Assembly (NCBI RefSeq): GCF_028471945.1
Contig: NZ_CP110128.1
Coordinates: 6,599,001 to 6,663,000 of the forward strand
Reading direction: 5' to 3'
Length of the DNA stretch: 64,000 nucleotides
From: Pseudomonas sp. WJP1
GTDB taxonomy: Bacteria > Pseudomonadota > Gammaproteobacteria > Pseudomonadales > Pseudomonadaceae
This document shows, in pieces, positions 47,602 to 58,053 of this stretch. Both the position numbers and the translations under genes were made by a program. The notes beneath the pieces are model-generated. The model saw only the letters and a list, made by a program, of their open reading frames with translations. It was not told the origin of the DNA and searched no databases. The stretch's first letter is position 1; every line of letters begins with the position of its first letter.

Positions 47602-48036
47602 ATGGGTCGTCTAGCGCTGTTACTACTCACCGCCTGCCTGAGCGTCACGGCCATGGCCGCTGATGCAATCAAAGGTGATCGCAAGGAAGTCTTTGGCGAC
47701 ACGACGGTGCACTACAACACCTTCAACTCCACCTTCCTGACACCCGACATTGCCAAGGCCGCGGAACTGACACGCAGCAAGAATCAGGGCGTGATCAACG
47801 TTTCGGTGATCAAGGATGGCAAGCCGCAGATGGCGCAGGTCAGTGGTACGGTCAAAGACCTGACCAGCCAGAGCATCAACCTGAAATTCCGCCAGATCAC
47901 CGAACAAGGCGCGATCTACTACATCGCCCAATACCCGGTGGAACAGCAGGAAACCCGCACCTTCGACATCAAGGTGCAGACCGGTGACAAAATCAACACC
48001 ATCAACTTCAACCAAGAGCTCTTCCCCGGCGAATGA
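47602..48036 (+). CDS. DUF4426 periplasmic protein
   Basis: A 144-residue protein with a signal peptide (residues 1-20, [17 protein letters not shown]) and a beta-rich domain of unknown function (DUF4426). I chose the ATG at 47602, which follows GAGGAG. It lies 25 bases after metW and overlaps rdgB by 4 bases (ATGA), so it is within the metXW-rdgB-hemW operon. Confidence 0.88.
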   Translation: MGRLALLLLTACLSVTAMAADAIKGDRKEVFGDTTVHYNTFNSTFLTPDIAKAAELTRSKNQGVINVSVIKDGKPQMAQVSGTVKDLTSQSINLKFRQITEQGAIYYIAQYPVEQQETRTFDIKVQTGDKINTINFNQELFPGE

Positions 48037-48629
48037 TCAACTTCACGCAACTCGTACTCGCCAGCCATAACGCCGGCAAACTCAAGGAACTCCAGGCCAT
48101 GCTCGGCGAGTCGGTGCAACTGCGCTCGATCGGCGAGTTCAGCAGCGTGGAGCCTGAAGAAACCGGCCTGTCGTTCGTCGAGAACGCCATCCTCAAGGCC
48201 CGCAATGCCGCGCGCATTTCCGGCTTGCCGGCACTGGCCGACGATTCCGGGTTGGCGGTGGATTTCCTTGGCGGTGCGCCGGGCATCTACTCGGCACGTT
48301 ATGCCGATGGCAAGGGCGATGCGGCGAACAATGCCAAGTTGCTCGAGGTGTTGAAGGACGTGCCCGAAGCCGAACGTGGCGCACAGTTCGTCTGCGTACT
48401 GGCGCTGGTGCGGCACGCCGATGATCCGCTGCCGATTCTTTGCGAAGGCCTGTGGCACGGCCGCATCCTGACCCAGGCCAGCGGCGAACACGGTTTTGGC
48501 TACGACCCGCTGTTCTGGGTGCCGGAGCGTGATTGCTCCAGCGCCGAGCTCAGCCCGGGCGACAAGAACCAGATCAGTCACCGCGCCCGTGCAATGGATC
48601 TGCTGCGCCAGCGTCTGGGCTTGAAATGA
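48033..48629 (+). CDS. rdgB: Non-canonical purine NTP pyrophosphatase
   Basis: Removes ITP, dITP and XTP to keep inosine out of nucleic acids. The 198-residue protein has [42 protein letters not shown] and a C-terminal HRARAMDLL. It overlaps both neighbours by 4 bases. Confidence 0.96.
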   Translation: MINFTQLVLASHNAGKLKELQAMLGESVQLRSIGEFSSVEPEETGLSFVENAILKARNAARISGLPALADDSGLAVDFLGGAPGIYSARYADGKGDAANNAKLLEVLKDVPEAERGAQFVCVLALVRHADDPLPILCEGLWHGRILTQASGEHGFGYDPLFWVPERDCSSAELSPGDKNQISHRARAMDLLRQRLGLK

Positions 48630-49831
48630 CCCGTGAATCCTCCGCGTCGCCGCTGATCTTCGGCGGCGCCGCACAATCGCCTCGGGCCGCCCTGCCTGTG
48701 CTGCCGCCCCTGGCGCTGTACATCCACATCCCGTGGTGCGTACGCAAATGCCCTTATTGCGACTTCAACTCCCACACCGCCAGCCCCGTGCTGCCGGAAG
48801 AAGAGTATGTCGACGCGTTGCTGGCTGACCTCGATCAGGACCTGCACGCCGTCTACGGCCGCGAATTGAGCTCGATCTTCTTCGGCGGCGGCACGCCCAG
48901 CCTGTTCAGCGCCCAGGCGCTAGGTCGCTTGCTCAAGGGTGTCGAGCAGCGCATTCCTTTCGCCAGCGACATCGAGATCACCCTGGAAGCCAATCCGGGG
49001 ACCTTCGAACAAGAGAAGTTCATCGCCTACCGGGCACTGGGCATCAATCGCCTGTCGATTGGCATCCAGAGTTTCCAGCAAGAAAAGCTCACTGCCCTGG
49101 GTCGCATCCACAACGGTGACGAGGCCGTGCGCGCCGCCGGCATGGCCCGTCAAGCGGGGTTCGATAACTTCAACCTGGACTTGATGCACGGCTTGCCCGA
49201 TCAGTCGCTCGAAGACGCCCTGAGCGACTTGCGCCAGGCCATCGCCCTGAAGCCGACCCACCTGTCCTGGTATCAGCTGACCCTGGAACCGAACACCGTA
49301 TTCTGGAACCAGCCGCCGACGCTTCCGGAAGACGACACCCTGTGGGACATTCAGGAAGCCGGGCAGGCGCTTTTGGCCGAACACGGTTATGCCCAGTATG
49401 AAGTCTCGGCGTATGCCCAACCGGGTCGTCCGGCGCGACACAACCTCAATTACTGGAGCTTTGGCGACTTCATCGGCATCGGTGCCGGTGCCCACGGCAA
49501 GCTCAGCCATCCGGACGGACGCATTATCCGCACCTGGAAGACCCGCTTGCCGAAGGACTACCTGAACCCGAAAAAGCACTTCCAGGCTGGCGAAAAAGCG
49601 CTGACCAATGAAGAAATGCCGTTCGAGTTCCTGATGAACGCCCTGCGCCTGACAGCCGGTGTCGAAGCTCGGCTGTATCCGGAACGCACCGGCATGACCC
49701 TGGAAAGCCTCGCCGAAAGCCGTCGCGAAGCCGAACAAAGCGGCCTGTTGCAGGTCGAACCGTCACGTCTGGCGGCTACCGAGCGCGGACAACTCTTCCT
49801 CAACGACTTGCTGCAGAAATTTCTGACATAA
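48626..49831 (+). CDS. hemW: Radical SAM haem chaperone HemW
   Basis: A 401-residue radical SAM protein with [10 protein letters not shown] (Cx3Cx2C) near residues 39-48, FFGGGTPSL, and [12 protein letters not shown]. It is thought to deliver haem to membrane proteins and was formerly annotated as coproporphyrinogen oxidase. The ATG at 48626 overlaps the rdgB stop (ATGA). Confidence 0.95.
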   Translation: MTRESSASPLIFGGAAQSPRAALPVLPPLALYIHIPWCVRKCPYCDFNSHTASPVLPEEEYVDALLADLDQDLHAVYGRELSSIFFGGGTPSLFSAQALGRLLKGVEQRIPFASDIEITLEANPGTFEQEKFIAYRALGINRLSIGIQSFQQEKLTALGRIHNGDEAVRAAGMARQAGFDNFNLDLMHGLPDQSLEDALSDLRQAIALKPTHLSWYQLTLEPNTVFWNQPPTLPEDDTLWDIQEAGQALLAEHGYAQYEVSAYAQPGRPARHNLNYWSFGDFIGIGAGAHGKLSHPDGRIIRTWKTRLPKDYLNPKKHFQAGEKALTNEEMPFEFLMNALRLTAGVEARLYPERTGMTLESLAESRREAEQSGLLQVEPSRLAATERGQLFLNDLLQKFLT

Positions 49832-49840
49832 GGAAATCGA

Positions 49841-50164
49841 ATGGATTTGGTACTCGACCTGCTCGCCACCGCGTCTCGCTGGAGCCGCAGCAACCTCTCG
49901 GAAATCGCCCTCGCCCTAGTGGGTTGCCTGCTGGTGTTGTTCGGCGCGGATTTCAAGGGCTGGGTCGAGCAACGCCTGGGCAGCATCGCCGGCGCCTTGC
50001 GCGTACCGTTGATGTCGCTGCTGTGCATGATCGGCAGCGGTGCGGCGTTGATCTACGCCACGCCATGGATCGTCAAGGGCCTGAGCCAGTTCAACAACTA
50101 CAGCCTGGCGCCAGTGTTGCTGGTGGTGCTGGTGCTCATCGGCGTAGTCGCCGACCGCCGCTGA
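49841..50164 (+). CDS. DUF3392 membrane protein
   Basis: A 107-residue protein with three hydrophobic helices (about 22-38, 52-72 and 83-102) and no known function. It begins 10 bases after hemW, so it is probably the last gene of that operon. A REP follows. Confidence 0.85.
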   Translation: MDLVLDLLATASRWSRSNLSEIALALVGCLLVLFGADFKGWVEQRLGSIAGALRVPLMSLLCMIGSGAALIYATPWIVKGLSQFNNYSLAPVLLVVLVLIGVVADRR

Positions 50165-50185
50165 TTTTTGCGTGACCAAAAATAA

Positions 50186-50270
50186 CTGTGGGAGCCAGCC
50201 TGCTGGCGATGGTGTGTCAGACACATTGATGTCGACTGACACACCATCGCCAGCAGGCTGGCTCCCACAG
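50186..50270. repeat. REP-type palindrome between the DUF3392 gene and trmB
   Basis: CTGTGGGAGCCAGCCTGCTG and its complement at the right, with a long inner dyad GATGGTGTGTCAG / CTGACACACCATC in the spacer. It lies between two convergent genes. Confidence 0.9.
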
Positions 50271-50286
50271 GTTTACAGCACAGGGT

Positions 50287-51012
50287 TTAGGACTGCTTTT
50301 CGAACTTCAAATCCCAAACGCCATGCCCAAGACGTTCGCCACGGCGTTCGAACTTGGTGATCGGGCGCTCGGCCGGGCGTGGTACGCACTTGCCGTCTTC
50401 GGCGAGGTTGCGGTAACCCGGGGCAACGTTCATCACTTCCAGCATGTATTCGGCGTACGGTTCCCAGTCGGTGGCCATGTGCAGGATACCGCCGACCTTC
50501 AACTTGCTCCGTACCAGTTCGGCGAAAGATGCCTGAACGATACGACGCTTGTGATGACGGCTCTTGTGCCATGGGTCCGGGAAAAACAGCATCAGGCGAT
50601 CCAGGCTGTTATCGGCCACGCAGCGGTTGAGCACTTCGATGGCGTCGCAATCGTAGACCCGCAGGTTGGTCAAACCCTGGGTCAACACGCCATTGAGCAG
50701 CGCGCCAACTCCCGGACGGTGAACCTCCACGCCGATGAAATCCTGCTCCGGTGCAGCCGCAGCCATTTCCAGCAGCGAATGGCCCATGCCGAAGCCGATC
50801 TCCAGCGAACGCGGGGCCGAGCGGCCGAAGACCTGGTCGAAATCCACCGGCGCGTCGGCCAAGGGCAGCACGAACAGCGGCGCGCCCTGCTCCAGGCCAC
50901 GTTGCTGGCCTTCGGTCATGCGCCCGGCGCGCATCACGAAACTCTTGATGCGGCGGTGTTGGCGCTCGTCGCCTTCTTCCGTCTGGATTGGCGTGTCGTT
51001 CGATTCAGTCAT
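50287..51012 (-). CDS. trmB: tRNA (guanine-N7)-methyltransferase
   Basis: Methylates N7 of G46 in tRNA. The 241-residue SAM enzyme has [15 protein letters not shown] and the family motif [15 protein letters not shown]. Its ATG is at 51012; a TTG is directly upstream. It follows thiG on the same strand with a gap of 9 bases. Confidence 0.96.
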   Translation of the reverse strand: MTESNDTPIQTEEGDERQHRRIKSFVMRAGRMTEGQQRGLEQGAPLFVLPLADAPVDFDQVFGRSAPRSLEIGFGMGHSLLEMAAAAPEQDFIGVEVHRPGVGALLNGVLTQGLTNLRVYDCDAIEVLNRCVADNSLDRLMLFFPDPWHKSRHHKRRIVQASFAELVRSKLKVGGILHMATDWEPYAEYMLEVMNVAPGYRNLAEDGKCVPRPAERPITKFERRGERLGHGVWDLKFEKQS

Positions 51013-51021
51013 CAATGGCTC

Positions 51022-51816
51022 TTACTTGATCAGACCATCCAGCGGCGAAGAGGCGCTGGCATAGAGTTTTTTCGGCATGCGGCCGGCGAGGTAGGCCAGG
51101 CGGCCTGCGACGATCGCGTGTTTCATGGCTTCAGCCATCATGATCGGCTGCTGGGCGTGGGCGATGGCCGAGTTCATCAGCACCGCATCACAGCCCAGTT
51201 CCATGGAGATGGTGGCGTCGGAAGCTGTGCCGACACCGGCATCCACCAGCACCGGGATTTTCGCTTCTTCGAGGATGATCTGCAGGTTGTACGGGTTGCA
51301 GATCCCCAGGCCCGAACCGATCAGGCCGGCCAGCGGCATGACCGCGATGCAGCCGATTTCCGCCAGCTGACGGGCAATGATCGGGTCATCACTGGTGTAG
51401 ACCATCACGTCGAAGCCTTCCTTGACCAGCGATTCGGCGGCCTTGAGGGTTTCGATCACGTTGGGGAACAGGGTTTTCTGATCCGCCAGCACTTCCAGTT
51501 TCACCAGGTTGTGGCCATCGAGCAGCTCACGGGCCAGGCGGCAGGTGCGCACGGCCTCGACAGCGTCGTAGCAACCGGCGGTGTTCGGCAGGAAGGTGTA
51601 GCGATCCGGCGAGAGGAAATCCAGCAGGTTCGGTTCGCCCGCGTTCTGGCCGAGGTTGGTGCGGCGCACGGCGAAAGTGACGATCTCGGCACCCGAGGCC
51701 TCGATGGCCAGGCGGGTTTCTTCCATGTCACGGTACTTGCCGGTACCGACCAGCAAACGCGACTGGTAAGTACGACCGGCCAGGACGAAAGGCTTGTCGC
51801 TACGAACGATGCTCAT
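51022..51816 (-). CDS. thiG: Thiazole synthase
   Basis: Builds the thiazole phosphate of thiamine from DXP, dehydroglycine and ThiS-thiocarboxylate. The 264-residue TIM barrel has [32 protein letters not shown], the Schiff-base Lys likely in LVKLEVLAD, and [11 protein letters not shown] near the C-terminus. thiS lies just upstream. Confidence 0.97.
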   Translation of the reverse strand: MSIVRSDKPFVLAGRTYQSRLLVGTGKYRDMEETRLAIEASGAEIVTFAVRRTNLGQNAGEPNLLDFLSPDRYTFLPNTAGCYDAVEAVRTCRLARELLDGHNLVKLEVLADQKTLFPNVIETLKAAESLVKEGFDVMVYTSDDPIIARQLAEIGCIAVMPLAGLIGSGLGICNPYNLQIILEEAKIPVLVDAGVGTASDATISMELGCDAVLMNSAIAHAQQPIMMAEAMKHAIVAGRLAYLAGRMPKKLYASASSPLDGLIK

Positions 51817-51876
51817 GGGGAATCCTCTGTAGGGGTGAGGGTCTTGCAGAATTCTGTCGGCCCTTGGGCCACGGGG

Positions 51877-52077
51877 CTAGCCGCCGCCGATGGCGTGCAC
51901 CACTTCAACATTGTCGCCGTCGTTCAGCGCAGTGTCTGCGTGCTGGCTGCGCGGGACGATATCCAGATTGAGTTCGACCGCCACCCGGCGTCCGGTCAGG
52001 TCCAGACGGGTCAGCAGGGCCGCAACGGTTTCACCGTCGGGCAGTTCAAAGGATTCGCCGTTCAACTGAATGCGCAT
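51877..52077 (-). CDS. thiS: Sulfur carrier protein ThiS
   Basis: A 66-residue ubiquitin-like sulfur carrier. The C-terminal GG (AIGGG end) is adenylated and thiocarboxylated to give sulfur to thiazole. The ATG at 52077 (MRIQLNGESFELPD) gives the normal length; the ATG at 52095 adds six residues. It lies 60 bases upstream of thiG. Confidence 0.93.
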   Translation of the reverse strand: MRIQLNGESFELPDGETVAALLTRLDLTGRRVAVELNLDIVPRSQHADTALNDGDNVEVVHAIGGG

Positions 52078-52148
52078 GTCGAATGCCGCCATCATTTTTT
52101 GGGGCTGGCATTCTAGCCCGATCGTGACCTAAAGGTCAGCAACAAGCG

Positions 52149-52529
52149 TCAAGCGGTCAGCGGCAGGCGCCAGGCGGCGAGACCCAGGCAAAGCCAGCCT
52201 GCGAGGAAGGCCAGGCCACCGAATGGGGTGACGATGCCCAGCTTGCTGACACCCGTCAGCGTCAGCACGTACAGGCTGCCGGAGAACAGCACGATGCCGA
52301 TGGCAAACGAAGCGCCGGCCCAGGTCACGAGGCGACCGGGAATCTGTGTAGCCAGCAACGCCACGCCTAGCAAAGCCAAGGTATGCACCAGCTGATAGGT
52401 GACGCCGGTATGGAAAATCGCCAGGTATTCGGCGCTCAGGCGGTTTTTCAGACCGTGGGCGGCAAACGCCCCAAGACCGACACCGGTGAAGCCGAAAAAA
52501 GCGGCCAGCATCAAAAAGCCACGCAGCAT
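52149..52529 (-). CDS. DUF423 membrane protein
   Basis: A 126-residue protein with about four helices and the family's GFTGVGLGAFAAHGLKNRLS opening, plus VTPFGGLAFLAGWLCLGLAA at the C-terminus. Function unknown. It is upstream of thiS on the same strand (71 bases). Confidence 0.9.
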   Translation of the reverse strand: MLRGFLMLAAFFGFTGVGLGAFAAHGLKNRLSAEYLAIFHTGVTYQLVHTLALLGVALLATQIPGRLVTWAGASFAIGIVLFSGSLYVLTLTGVSKLGIVTPFGGLAFLAGWLCLGLAAWRLPLTA

Positions 52530-52603
52530 GAAGAACTCCAGTCAGTCTCGATCAACAGGGTCTGTATAATGGCCCGCTCAACGGGTTCGGCCAAGCCATC
52601 TCT

Positions 52604-53326
52604 ATGCTGCGTATCTATTTCCGTCGTTTCCTCAAGGCCGTGCTCTGGTTCATGGGCGGCAGCGTATTGCTGGTGCTGATTTTCCGCGTGGTGCCCCCAC
52701 CGGGGACGGCCCTGATGGTCGAGCGCAAGATCGAATCCTGGTTCGACGGCGAGCCCATTGACCTGCAGCGCACCTGGAAGCCGTGGGAGGAGATCTCCGA
52801 CGACCTGAAAGTCGCGGTGATTGCTGGCGAAGACCAGAAATTCCCCGAGCACTGGGGGTTCGACGTAAATGCGATCAAGGCGGCACTGGCCCATAACGAG
52901 CTGGGCGGTTCGATTCGCGGCGCCAGCACCCTCAGCCAGCAAGTGTCGAAAAACCTGTTCCTGTGGTCTGGCCGCAGCTGGCTGCGCAAAGGCCTGGAAG
53001 CCTGGTTTACCGGGTTGATCGAAGTGTTCTGGCCCAAGCAGCGGATTCTTGAGGTGTATCTCAACAGCGTCGAATGGGACGACGGGGTGTTTGGCGCCGA
53101 GGCGGCGGCCAGGCATCACTTTGGTACAAGCGCAAAAGGTCTCAGTCGCCAGCAATCGAGCTTGCTGGCCGCCGTGTTGCCGAACCCGCGAGTATGGAGT
53201 GCCAGCCATCCGACCGCTTATGTGGCACGGCGTGCAGGCTGGATTCGGCGGCAGATGAGCCAGCTCGGTGGCGATAGCTATCTGGTGGGGCTCAATGATT
53301 CGCGCCGGGCGCCTTGGTCACAATAG
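52604..53326 (+). CDS. mtgA: Monofunctional peptidoglycan transglycosylase
   Basis: Polymerises lipid II into glycan strands. The 240-residue protein has an N-terminal anchor (about 13-30), then VIAGEDQKFPEHWGFD with the catalytic Glu, GASTLSQQVSKNLFLW, and ILEVYLNSVEWDDGVFGAEAAARHHFG. It lies divergent from the DUF423 gene. Confidence 0.95.
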   Translation: MLRIYFRRFLKAVLWFMGGSVLLVLIFRVVPPPGTALMVERKIESWFDGEPIDLQRTWKPWEEISDDLKVAVIAGEDQKFPEHWGFDVNAIKAALAHNELGGSIRGASTLSQQVSKNLFLWSGRSWLRKGLEAWFTGLIEVFWPKQRILEVYLNSVEWDDGVFGAEAAARHHFGTSAKGLSRQQSSLLAAVLPNPRVWSASHPTAYVARRAGWIRRQMSQLGGDSYLVGLNDSRRAPWSQ

Positions 53327-53357
53327 TCGATCACGATTTTCTCGGACACTGAATCCC

Positions 53358-53449
53358 CTGTGGGAGCGGGCTTGCCCGCGATAGGGGTGTATCAGCGACC
53401 AATTTGTTGGCTGACACAACGTCATCGCGGGCAAGCCCGCTCCCACAGG
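53358..53449. repeat. REP-type palindrome after mtgA
   Basis: CTGTGGGAGCGGGCTTGCCC and its complement surround a spacer with an inner TCAGC/GCTGA dyad, between convergent mtgA and rpoH. Confidence 0.9.
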
Positions 53450-53481
53450 GGCCAAGGTGATACTGAAAAATGGGCACCAAC

Positions 53482-53516
53482 AAAAACGCCCCGATCAATG
53501 ATCGGGGCGTTTTTTA
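53482..53516 (-). terminator. Strong bidirectional terminator between mtgA and rpoH
   Basis: A-run, an 11-bp ACGCCCCGATC/GATCGGGGCGT stem with an AAT loop, and then a T-run. It serves rpoH (minus strand), and mtgA on the other side. Confidence 0.9.
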
Positions 53517-53531
53517 TTGCCTTCGCGCAGG

Positions 53532-54386
53532 TTACGCCGCGATCGACAACTTGAGCTTGTTCATCGCGCTCTTCTCGAGCTGACGGATACGCTCGGCCGA
53601 CACGTTGTACTTCTGCGCCAGGTCGTGCAGCGTGGACTTTTCTTCTGCCAGCCAGCGCTGGTAGAGGATGTCGCGGCTACGGTCGTCCAGCACTTCCAGC
53701 GCTTCGTGCAGGTTGTGGTTGGAGTTGTCGCTCCAGTCGGCATCTTCCAGTTGACGGGCCGGGTCGTACCGGTGGTCTTCCAGATAGTTGGCCGGCGACT
53801 GGAAGGCGCTGTCGTCGTCGGCTTCAGCAGCCGGGTCGAAGGCCATGTCGTGACCGGTCAGGCGACTTTCCATCTCGCGCACTTCCCGCGGCTCGACCCC
53901 GAGGCTTTCCGCCACACGATGGACTTCCTCGTTGTTCAGCCAGGCCAGGCGTTTTTTCTGGCTGCGCAGGTTGAAGAACAGCTTGCGCTGGGCCTTGGTG
54001 GTCGCGACTTTGACGATCCGCCAGTTACGCAGGATGAATTCGTGGATCTCAGCCTTGATCCAGTGCACGGCAAAGGACACCAGGCGCACGCCCATTTCCG
54101 GGTTGAAGCGCTTCACGGCCTTCATCAGGCCGACGTTACCTTCCTGGATCAGGTCAGCCTGAGCCAGACCGTAGCCGGAATAGCTACGGGCGATATGTAC
54201 GACAAAACGCAGGTGGGCGAGCACCATCTGCCGAGCCGCCTCAAGATCCTGCTCATAATAGAGACTCTCGGCCAGTTCACGCTCCTGCTCCGGCGTCAGC
54301 AATGGAATGCTGTTGACGGTGTGCACATAGGCCTCCAGGTTCGCACCCGGGACCAGAGCATATGCAGGCTGCAAAGAATTGGTCAT
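53532..54386 (-). CDS. rpoH: RNA polymerase heat-shock sigma factor
   Basis: Sigma-32. The 284-residue protein has region 2 ([19 protein letters not shown]), the RpoH box [15 protein letters not shown] near residues 130-145, and a region 4 helix-turn-helix at the C-terminus ([27 protein letters not shown]). The ATG at 54386 follows GGAGG. It lies downstream of ftsX, the usual ftsYEX-rpoH order. Confidence 0.97.
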   Translation of the reverse strand: MTNSLQPAYALVPGANLEAYVHTVNSIPLLTPEQERELAESLYYEQDLEAARQMVLAHLRFVVHIARSYSGYGLAQADLIQEGNVGLMKAVKRFNPEMGVRLVSFAVHWIKAEIHEFILRNWRIVKVATTKAQRKLFFNLRSQKKRLAWLNNEEVHRVAESLGVEPREVREMESRLTGHDMAFDPAAEADDDSAFQSPANYLEDHRYDPARQLEDADWSDNSNHNLHEALEVLDDRSRDILYQRWLAEEKSTLHDLAQKYNVSAERIRQLEKSAMNKLKLSIAA

Positions 54387-54413
54387 ACGAAAAAACCTCC
54401 CACTTACATACTC

Positions 54414-54426
54414 GTGCCATTGGCAC
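54414..54426 (-). promoter_or_regulatory. Short hairpin in the rpoH leader
   Basis: On the minus strand GTGCC-AAT-GGCAC forms a 5-bp hairpin, about 15-20 bases before the GGAGG site of rpoH. It could be part of a temperature-sensitive leader, but the sequence alone does not prove it. Confidence 0.3.
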
Positions 54427-54499
54427 TGCGAAAATTGACCGGAAACCGCAAGACAAGTTCCCTTAGAAACTGCAAGGTCAATCACGCGCAAAAAAGATT

Positions 54500-55522
54500 C
54501 TACTTCGGCGCCAGCTCCCTGAGATGACGTGCGACTGCAATCCATGCACCGATATAACCCAACAGCACCGCGCCAAGCAAGAGAGACAGACCGTCGGCAA
54601 CCGGTACGCCGGCCAGTGCGAAATCACTGCCGTACAACCCGGCCAACCCGACCACCGCATCGTTCAGCCAGTCCAGGCCGAACGCCAATACGCCCCAGGA
54701 AAGAATCCCCGCACCGAAACCATACAGCGCCCCCATATAGAGAAAGGGCCTGCGCACATAGCTGTCAGTGCCGCCCACGAGTTTAATCACTTCTATCTCT
54801 GTGCGGCGGTTTTCAATATGAAGACGAATGGTATTGCCTATCACCAAAAGTAATGCAGAAACCAGAAGCACGGTCAGACCGAAGACAAATCGGTCGCCCA
54901 GCTTGAGGATGGCTGCCAGACGCTCGACCCAGACTAGATCAAGCTGCGCCTGTTGTACCTTGGGCAGTTCGGAAAGTTTTTGTCTTAATGCTTCAAGGGC
55001 CGGCTTGTCGACTTCAGTCGGCGTTACCAGCACCACACCAGGCAGCGGGTTTTCCGGCAGTTCCTTGAGCGCTTCGCCCAGGCCCGACTGCTGCTGGAAC
55101 TCTTCCAGCGCCTGATCCCGACCGACGTATTCGGCATCGGCCACGCCCGGGATGCCCTTGATCTGTTCGCGCAGCGCCTCGCCATCCGTCGGGCTGGCCT
55201 CGAGTTGCAGGTACAGGGAAATCTGCGCCGCACGCTGCCAGGAACCGCCGAGGCGTTCGACGTTACTTAGCAAAAGTGACAGGCCCATGGGCAAACTCAA
55301 GGCCACCGCCATCACCATGCAGGTGAAAAAGCTGCCGATGGGCTGTTTGCCCAGCCGGCGCAAGCTGTCCAGCAGACTAGCGCGATGGCTTTCGATCCAG
55401 GCGCGCAACAGCGTGGCGAAATCCGGACCATCATCGTCGTCGTGTTTTTTCTTCTGCGGTTGCGGGTCGGCAGCCTTGGGGGCCACGCGCTCGGAAACCT
55501 TTGGACTGCGAGTAGCACTCAT
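54500..55522 (-). CDS. ftsX: Cell-division ABC transporter permease FtsX
   Basis: A 340-residue inner-membrane partner of FtsE that regulates peptidoglycan hydrolases at the septum. One helix precedes a periplasmic loop (about residues 60-80), and three lie near the C-terminus. The N-terminus is polar ([31 protein letters not shown]), as is usual in Pseudomonas. It overlaps the ftsE stop by 4 bases. Confidence 0.95.
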   Translation of the reverse strand: MSATRSPKVSERVAPKAADPQPQKKKHDDDDGPDFATLLRAWIESHRASLLDSLRRLGKQPIGSFFTCMVMAVALSLPMGLSLLLSNVERLGGSWQRAAQISLYLQLEASPTDGEALREQIKGIPGVADAEYVGRDQALEEFQQQSGLGEALKELPENPLPGVVLVTPTEVDKPALEALRQKLSELPKVQQAQLDLVWVERLAAILKLGDRFVFGLTVLLVSALLLVIGNTIRLHIENRRTEIEVIKLVGGTDSYVRRPFLYMGALYGFGAGILSWGVLAFGLDWLNDAVVGLAGLYGSDFALAGVPVADGLSLLLGAVLLGYIGAWIAVARHLRELAPK

Positions 55523-56190
55523 TCGCCGGCCTCCCCATCGCCGATCAATCGGCCGCGTTGCAGTGTCAGCATGCGGTGGCGCATGCGCGCGATCAGCGCC
55601 AGGTCGTGGCTGGCGATCAGCACACTGGTGCCCAGGCGATTGATGTCTTCGAACACACCCATGATTTCCGCCGCCAGGCGCGGGTCGAGGTTACCGGTCG
55701 GTTCGTCCGCCAGCAGCAGCGCCGGGCGGTGAACGATGGCGCGGGCGATGCCAACGCGTTGTTGCTGGCCGGTGGACAAGTCGCCGGGATACAGATCGGT
55801 CTTGTCCGACAGCGCCACGCGCTCCAGGGCCGAGTCCACGCGCTTGGCAATTTCGGCCTTGGACAGACCGAGGATCTGCAACGGCAGCGCCACGTTGTTG
55901 AACACCGTGCGATCGAACAGCAACTGGTGGTTCTGGAACACCACGCCGATCTGCCGACGCAGGAATGGAATCTGTGCGTTGCTGATGGTGCTCAGGTCTT
56001 GCCCGGCCAGCAGCAGCTTGCCGCTGGTCGGGCGCTCCATGGCCAGCAACAGCCGCAACAAGGTGCTCTTGCCGGCGCCGGAATGACCTGTAACAAACAA
56101 AAATTCGCCCCGACGGACTCGAAAGCTCAGCTCATGCAAGCCGACGTGACCGTTCGGGTAGCGTTTACCGACCTGTTCGAAACGAATCAT
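55519..56190 (-). CDS. ftsE: Cell-division ABC ATPase FtsE
   Basis: ATPase subunit of FtsEX, 223 residues, with Walker A GHSGAGKSTLLRLL near 36, signature LSTGQQQRVGIARA, and Walker B ALLLADEPTGNLD. It overlaps ftsY by 4 bases and ftsX by 4 bases, so the three genes form one operon. Confidence 0.97.
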   Translation of the reverse strand: MIRFEQVGKRYPNGHVGLHELSFRVRRGEFLFVTGHSGAGKSTLLRLLLAMERPTSGKLLLAGQDLSTISNAQIPFLRRQIGVVFQNHQLLFDRTVFNNVALPLQILGLSKAEIAKRVDSALERVALSDKTDLYPGDLSTGQQQRVGIARAIVHRPALLLADEPTGNLDPRLAAEIMGVFEDINRLGTSVLIASHDLALIARMRHRMLTLQRGRLIGDGEAGE

Positions 56191-57710
56191 GAACGCTCCC
56201 GCTCGGCAAACAGTGCCTGGACAAAGGGTTCAGCTTCAAAAGTGCGCAAATCGTCGATACCTTCACCGACGCCGATGTAGCGGATCGGCAGGCCAAACTG
56301 CTTGGCCAGGGCGAAAATCACCCCGCCCTTGGCGGTCCCGTCGAGCTTGGTCAGCGCCAGGCCGGTCAGTTCGACGGTCTGGTTGAATTGCTTGGCCTGG
56401 TTGATGGCGTTCTGGCCGGTGCCGGCATCGAGTACCAGCAACACCTCGTGCGGCGCGTCGGCATCGAGCTTGCCGATCACCCGGCGAACCTTTTTCAGTT
56501 CTTCCATCAGGTTGTCTTTGGTGTGCAGGCGACCGGCGGTGTCGGCGATCAGCACATCGATGCCACGGGCCTTGGCGGCTTGCACGGCGTCGAAGATCAC
56601 CGAAGCCGAGTCGGCCCCGGTGTGCTGGGCGATGACCGGAATCTTGTTGCGCTCGCCCCAGACCTGCAATTGCTCGACCGCGGCAGCACGGAAGGTGTCG
56701 CCGGCGGCAAGCATGACTTTCTTGCCTTCCAGCTGCAGTTTCTTCGCCAGCTTGCCAATGGTGGTGGTTTTACCGGCACCGTTGACGCCCACCACCAGGA
56801 TCACGAAAGGCTTGTTCTGCGAGGTGATTTTCAGCGGCTGCTCAACGGGTTTGAGCATGGCCGCCAGCTCGGCTTGCAGGGATTTGTACAGCGCATCGGC
56901 ATCGGCCAGTTCTTTGCGCGCAACCTTCTGGGTCAGGCGCTGGATGATCACCGAAGTGGCCTCCACGCCGACATCGGCCGTCAGCAGGCGGGTTTCGAGG
57001 TCATCGAGTAGCTCGTCATCAATGGCTTTCCTGCCCAGGAACAGGCTGGCCATGCCTTCGCCGATACTGGCACTGGTCTTGGACAGGCCTTGCTTGAGGC
57101 GGGCGAAGAAACCGGCTTTGGTTTCTTCGGTGCGTACCGGCTCGACTGGAGCTTCGACGGGGGCAGCGACAACAGGAGCAATAATCGGTGCAGGTGCAGG
57201 TGCAGGTGCAGGTGCAGGTGCAGGTGCAGGCTCTGGCGCTTGAACAATCGGCGCAACCGGCGGCACAAATGCCGCGACCGCAGGGGTTGGTGCTGCCTCG
57301 ACGACCGGTGCCACGACCGGCTCGACCACGGGTGCCTGAACCGGCTCCGGCGTAGATACCGTCTGCACCGGAATCGGCGGTGTCACGTGCGGTGCCAGGT
57401 CATCTACGACCAGCGCCACCGGCTCTTCCGCCACCGGCAAGGTCAACCAGGGATCGGCGACCGGGGTCAGCGGCAATTCGGCGACGATTTCAGGCGCCGT
57501 CTCGACGACCGGTTGCAGCACCGGCTCGGCGATCGGCAACACAACCGGCGCAGGTTCGGCAGCATTTACTACCGGCGCGGGCGTTGGCTCAGGAAGTGGT
57601 TGTGGCTGTTCGACGACGGGTTCCTGCGGCTTTTTGCGCAGCCATCCGAACAGGCTTTTCTTTTCGCCAGCCGCAGCTGGGGTCTTCTTGTCGTCGTTGG
57701 AACCAAACAT
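56187..57710 (-). CDS. ftsY: Signal recognition particle receptor FtsY
   Basis: GTPase receptor for SRP-ribosome complexes. The 507-residue protein has a long acidic, Pro/Ala/Val-rich A domain (1-190) and an NG domain with GVNGAGKTTTIGKLA near 310, DTAGRL and TKLDGTAKGG. A hexanucleotide run at 57187-57228 encodes Ala-Pro repeats in the A domain. It is first in the ftsYEX operon; the 343-base gap upstream separates it from a divergent M16 gene. Confidence 0.96.
   Translation of the reverse strand: MFGSNDDKKTPAAAGEKKSLFGWLRKKPQEPVVEQPQPLPEPTPAPVVNAAEPAPVVLPIAEPVLQPVVETAPEIVAELPLTPVADPWLTLPVAEEPVALVVDDLAPHVTPPIPVQTVSTPEPVQAPVVEPVVAPVVEAAPTPAVAAFVPPVAPIVQAPEPAPAPAPAPAPAPAPIIAPVVAAPVEAPVEPVRTEETKAGFFARLKQGLSKTSASIGEGMASLFLGRKAIDDELLDDLETRLLTADVGVEATSVIIQRLTQKVARKELADADALYKSLQAELAAMLKPVEQPLKITSQNKPFVILVVGVNGAGKTTTIGKLAKKLQLEGKKVMLAAGDTFRAAAVEQLQVWGERNKIPVIAQHTGADSASVIFDAVQAAKARGIDVLIADTAGRLHTKDNLMEELKKVRRVIGKLDADAPHEVLLVLDAGTGQNAINQAKQFNQTVELTGLALTKLDGTAKGGVIFALAKQFGLPIRYIGVGEGIDDLRTFEAEPFVQALFAERERS
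57187..57228. repeat. Seven tandem copies of GGTGCA within ftsY
   Basis: Plus-strand GGTGCA occurs seven times in a row. On the coding strand it reads TGCACC repeated, giving alternating Ala and Pro in the FtsY A domain. Six-base units would keep the frame if the copy number changes. Confidence 0.9.
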
Positions 57711-58053
57711 GGGGGACGGCTATCTCACGGTAGCGACGCGCCAACGGGCGCCCCGGCAAATGAATATTCGATGCAGAACAGACTGCGATTGACCCAGCTT
57801 GTTCATGCGCAACATTTTGTCGAGGTGCAAAAGGCACCCTGCAAAAACGATTTCACTAAGGACTGATGGCGGAAAATCGGCGAAAAAGCTGAGTTTAGTT
57901 GATAAACCACAGCTTACTGCCGCAAACCCAAACAACCTGATCAAACGCAAAGGCCTGATAGGCGTGGCCGCCAGTAAAACGGATCAGTATCCTAGCACCC
58001 TCTCGCCCGCTGACGCTAAGAACAAGCGGGCAGCCCCAAAGGTTTAAAAACGA
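57711..58053. other. Divergent intergenic region, ftsY and M16 protease
   Basis: The region of 343 bases must hold promoters for both genes, but I see no convincing -35/-10 pair. A GCCCGCT/AGCGGGC dyad at 58005-58031 lies 22 bases before the M16 start. No gene is supported; the open frame at 57799-58047 has no recognisable product. Confidence 0.5.

Noticed and set aside
57187..57228. GGTGCA repeat considered as a CRISPR-like array
   Set aside because: Units are contiguous without spacers and lie in the ftsY reading frame.
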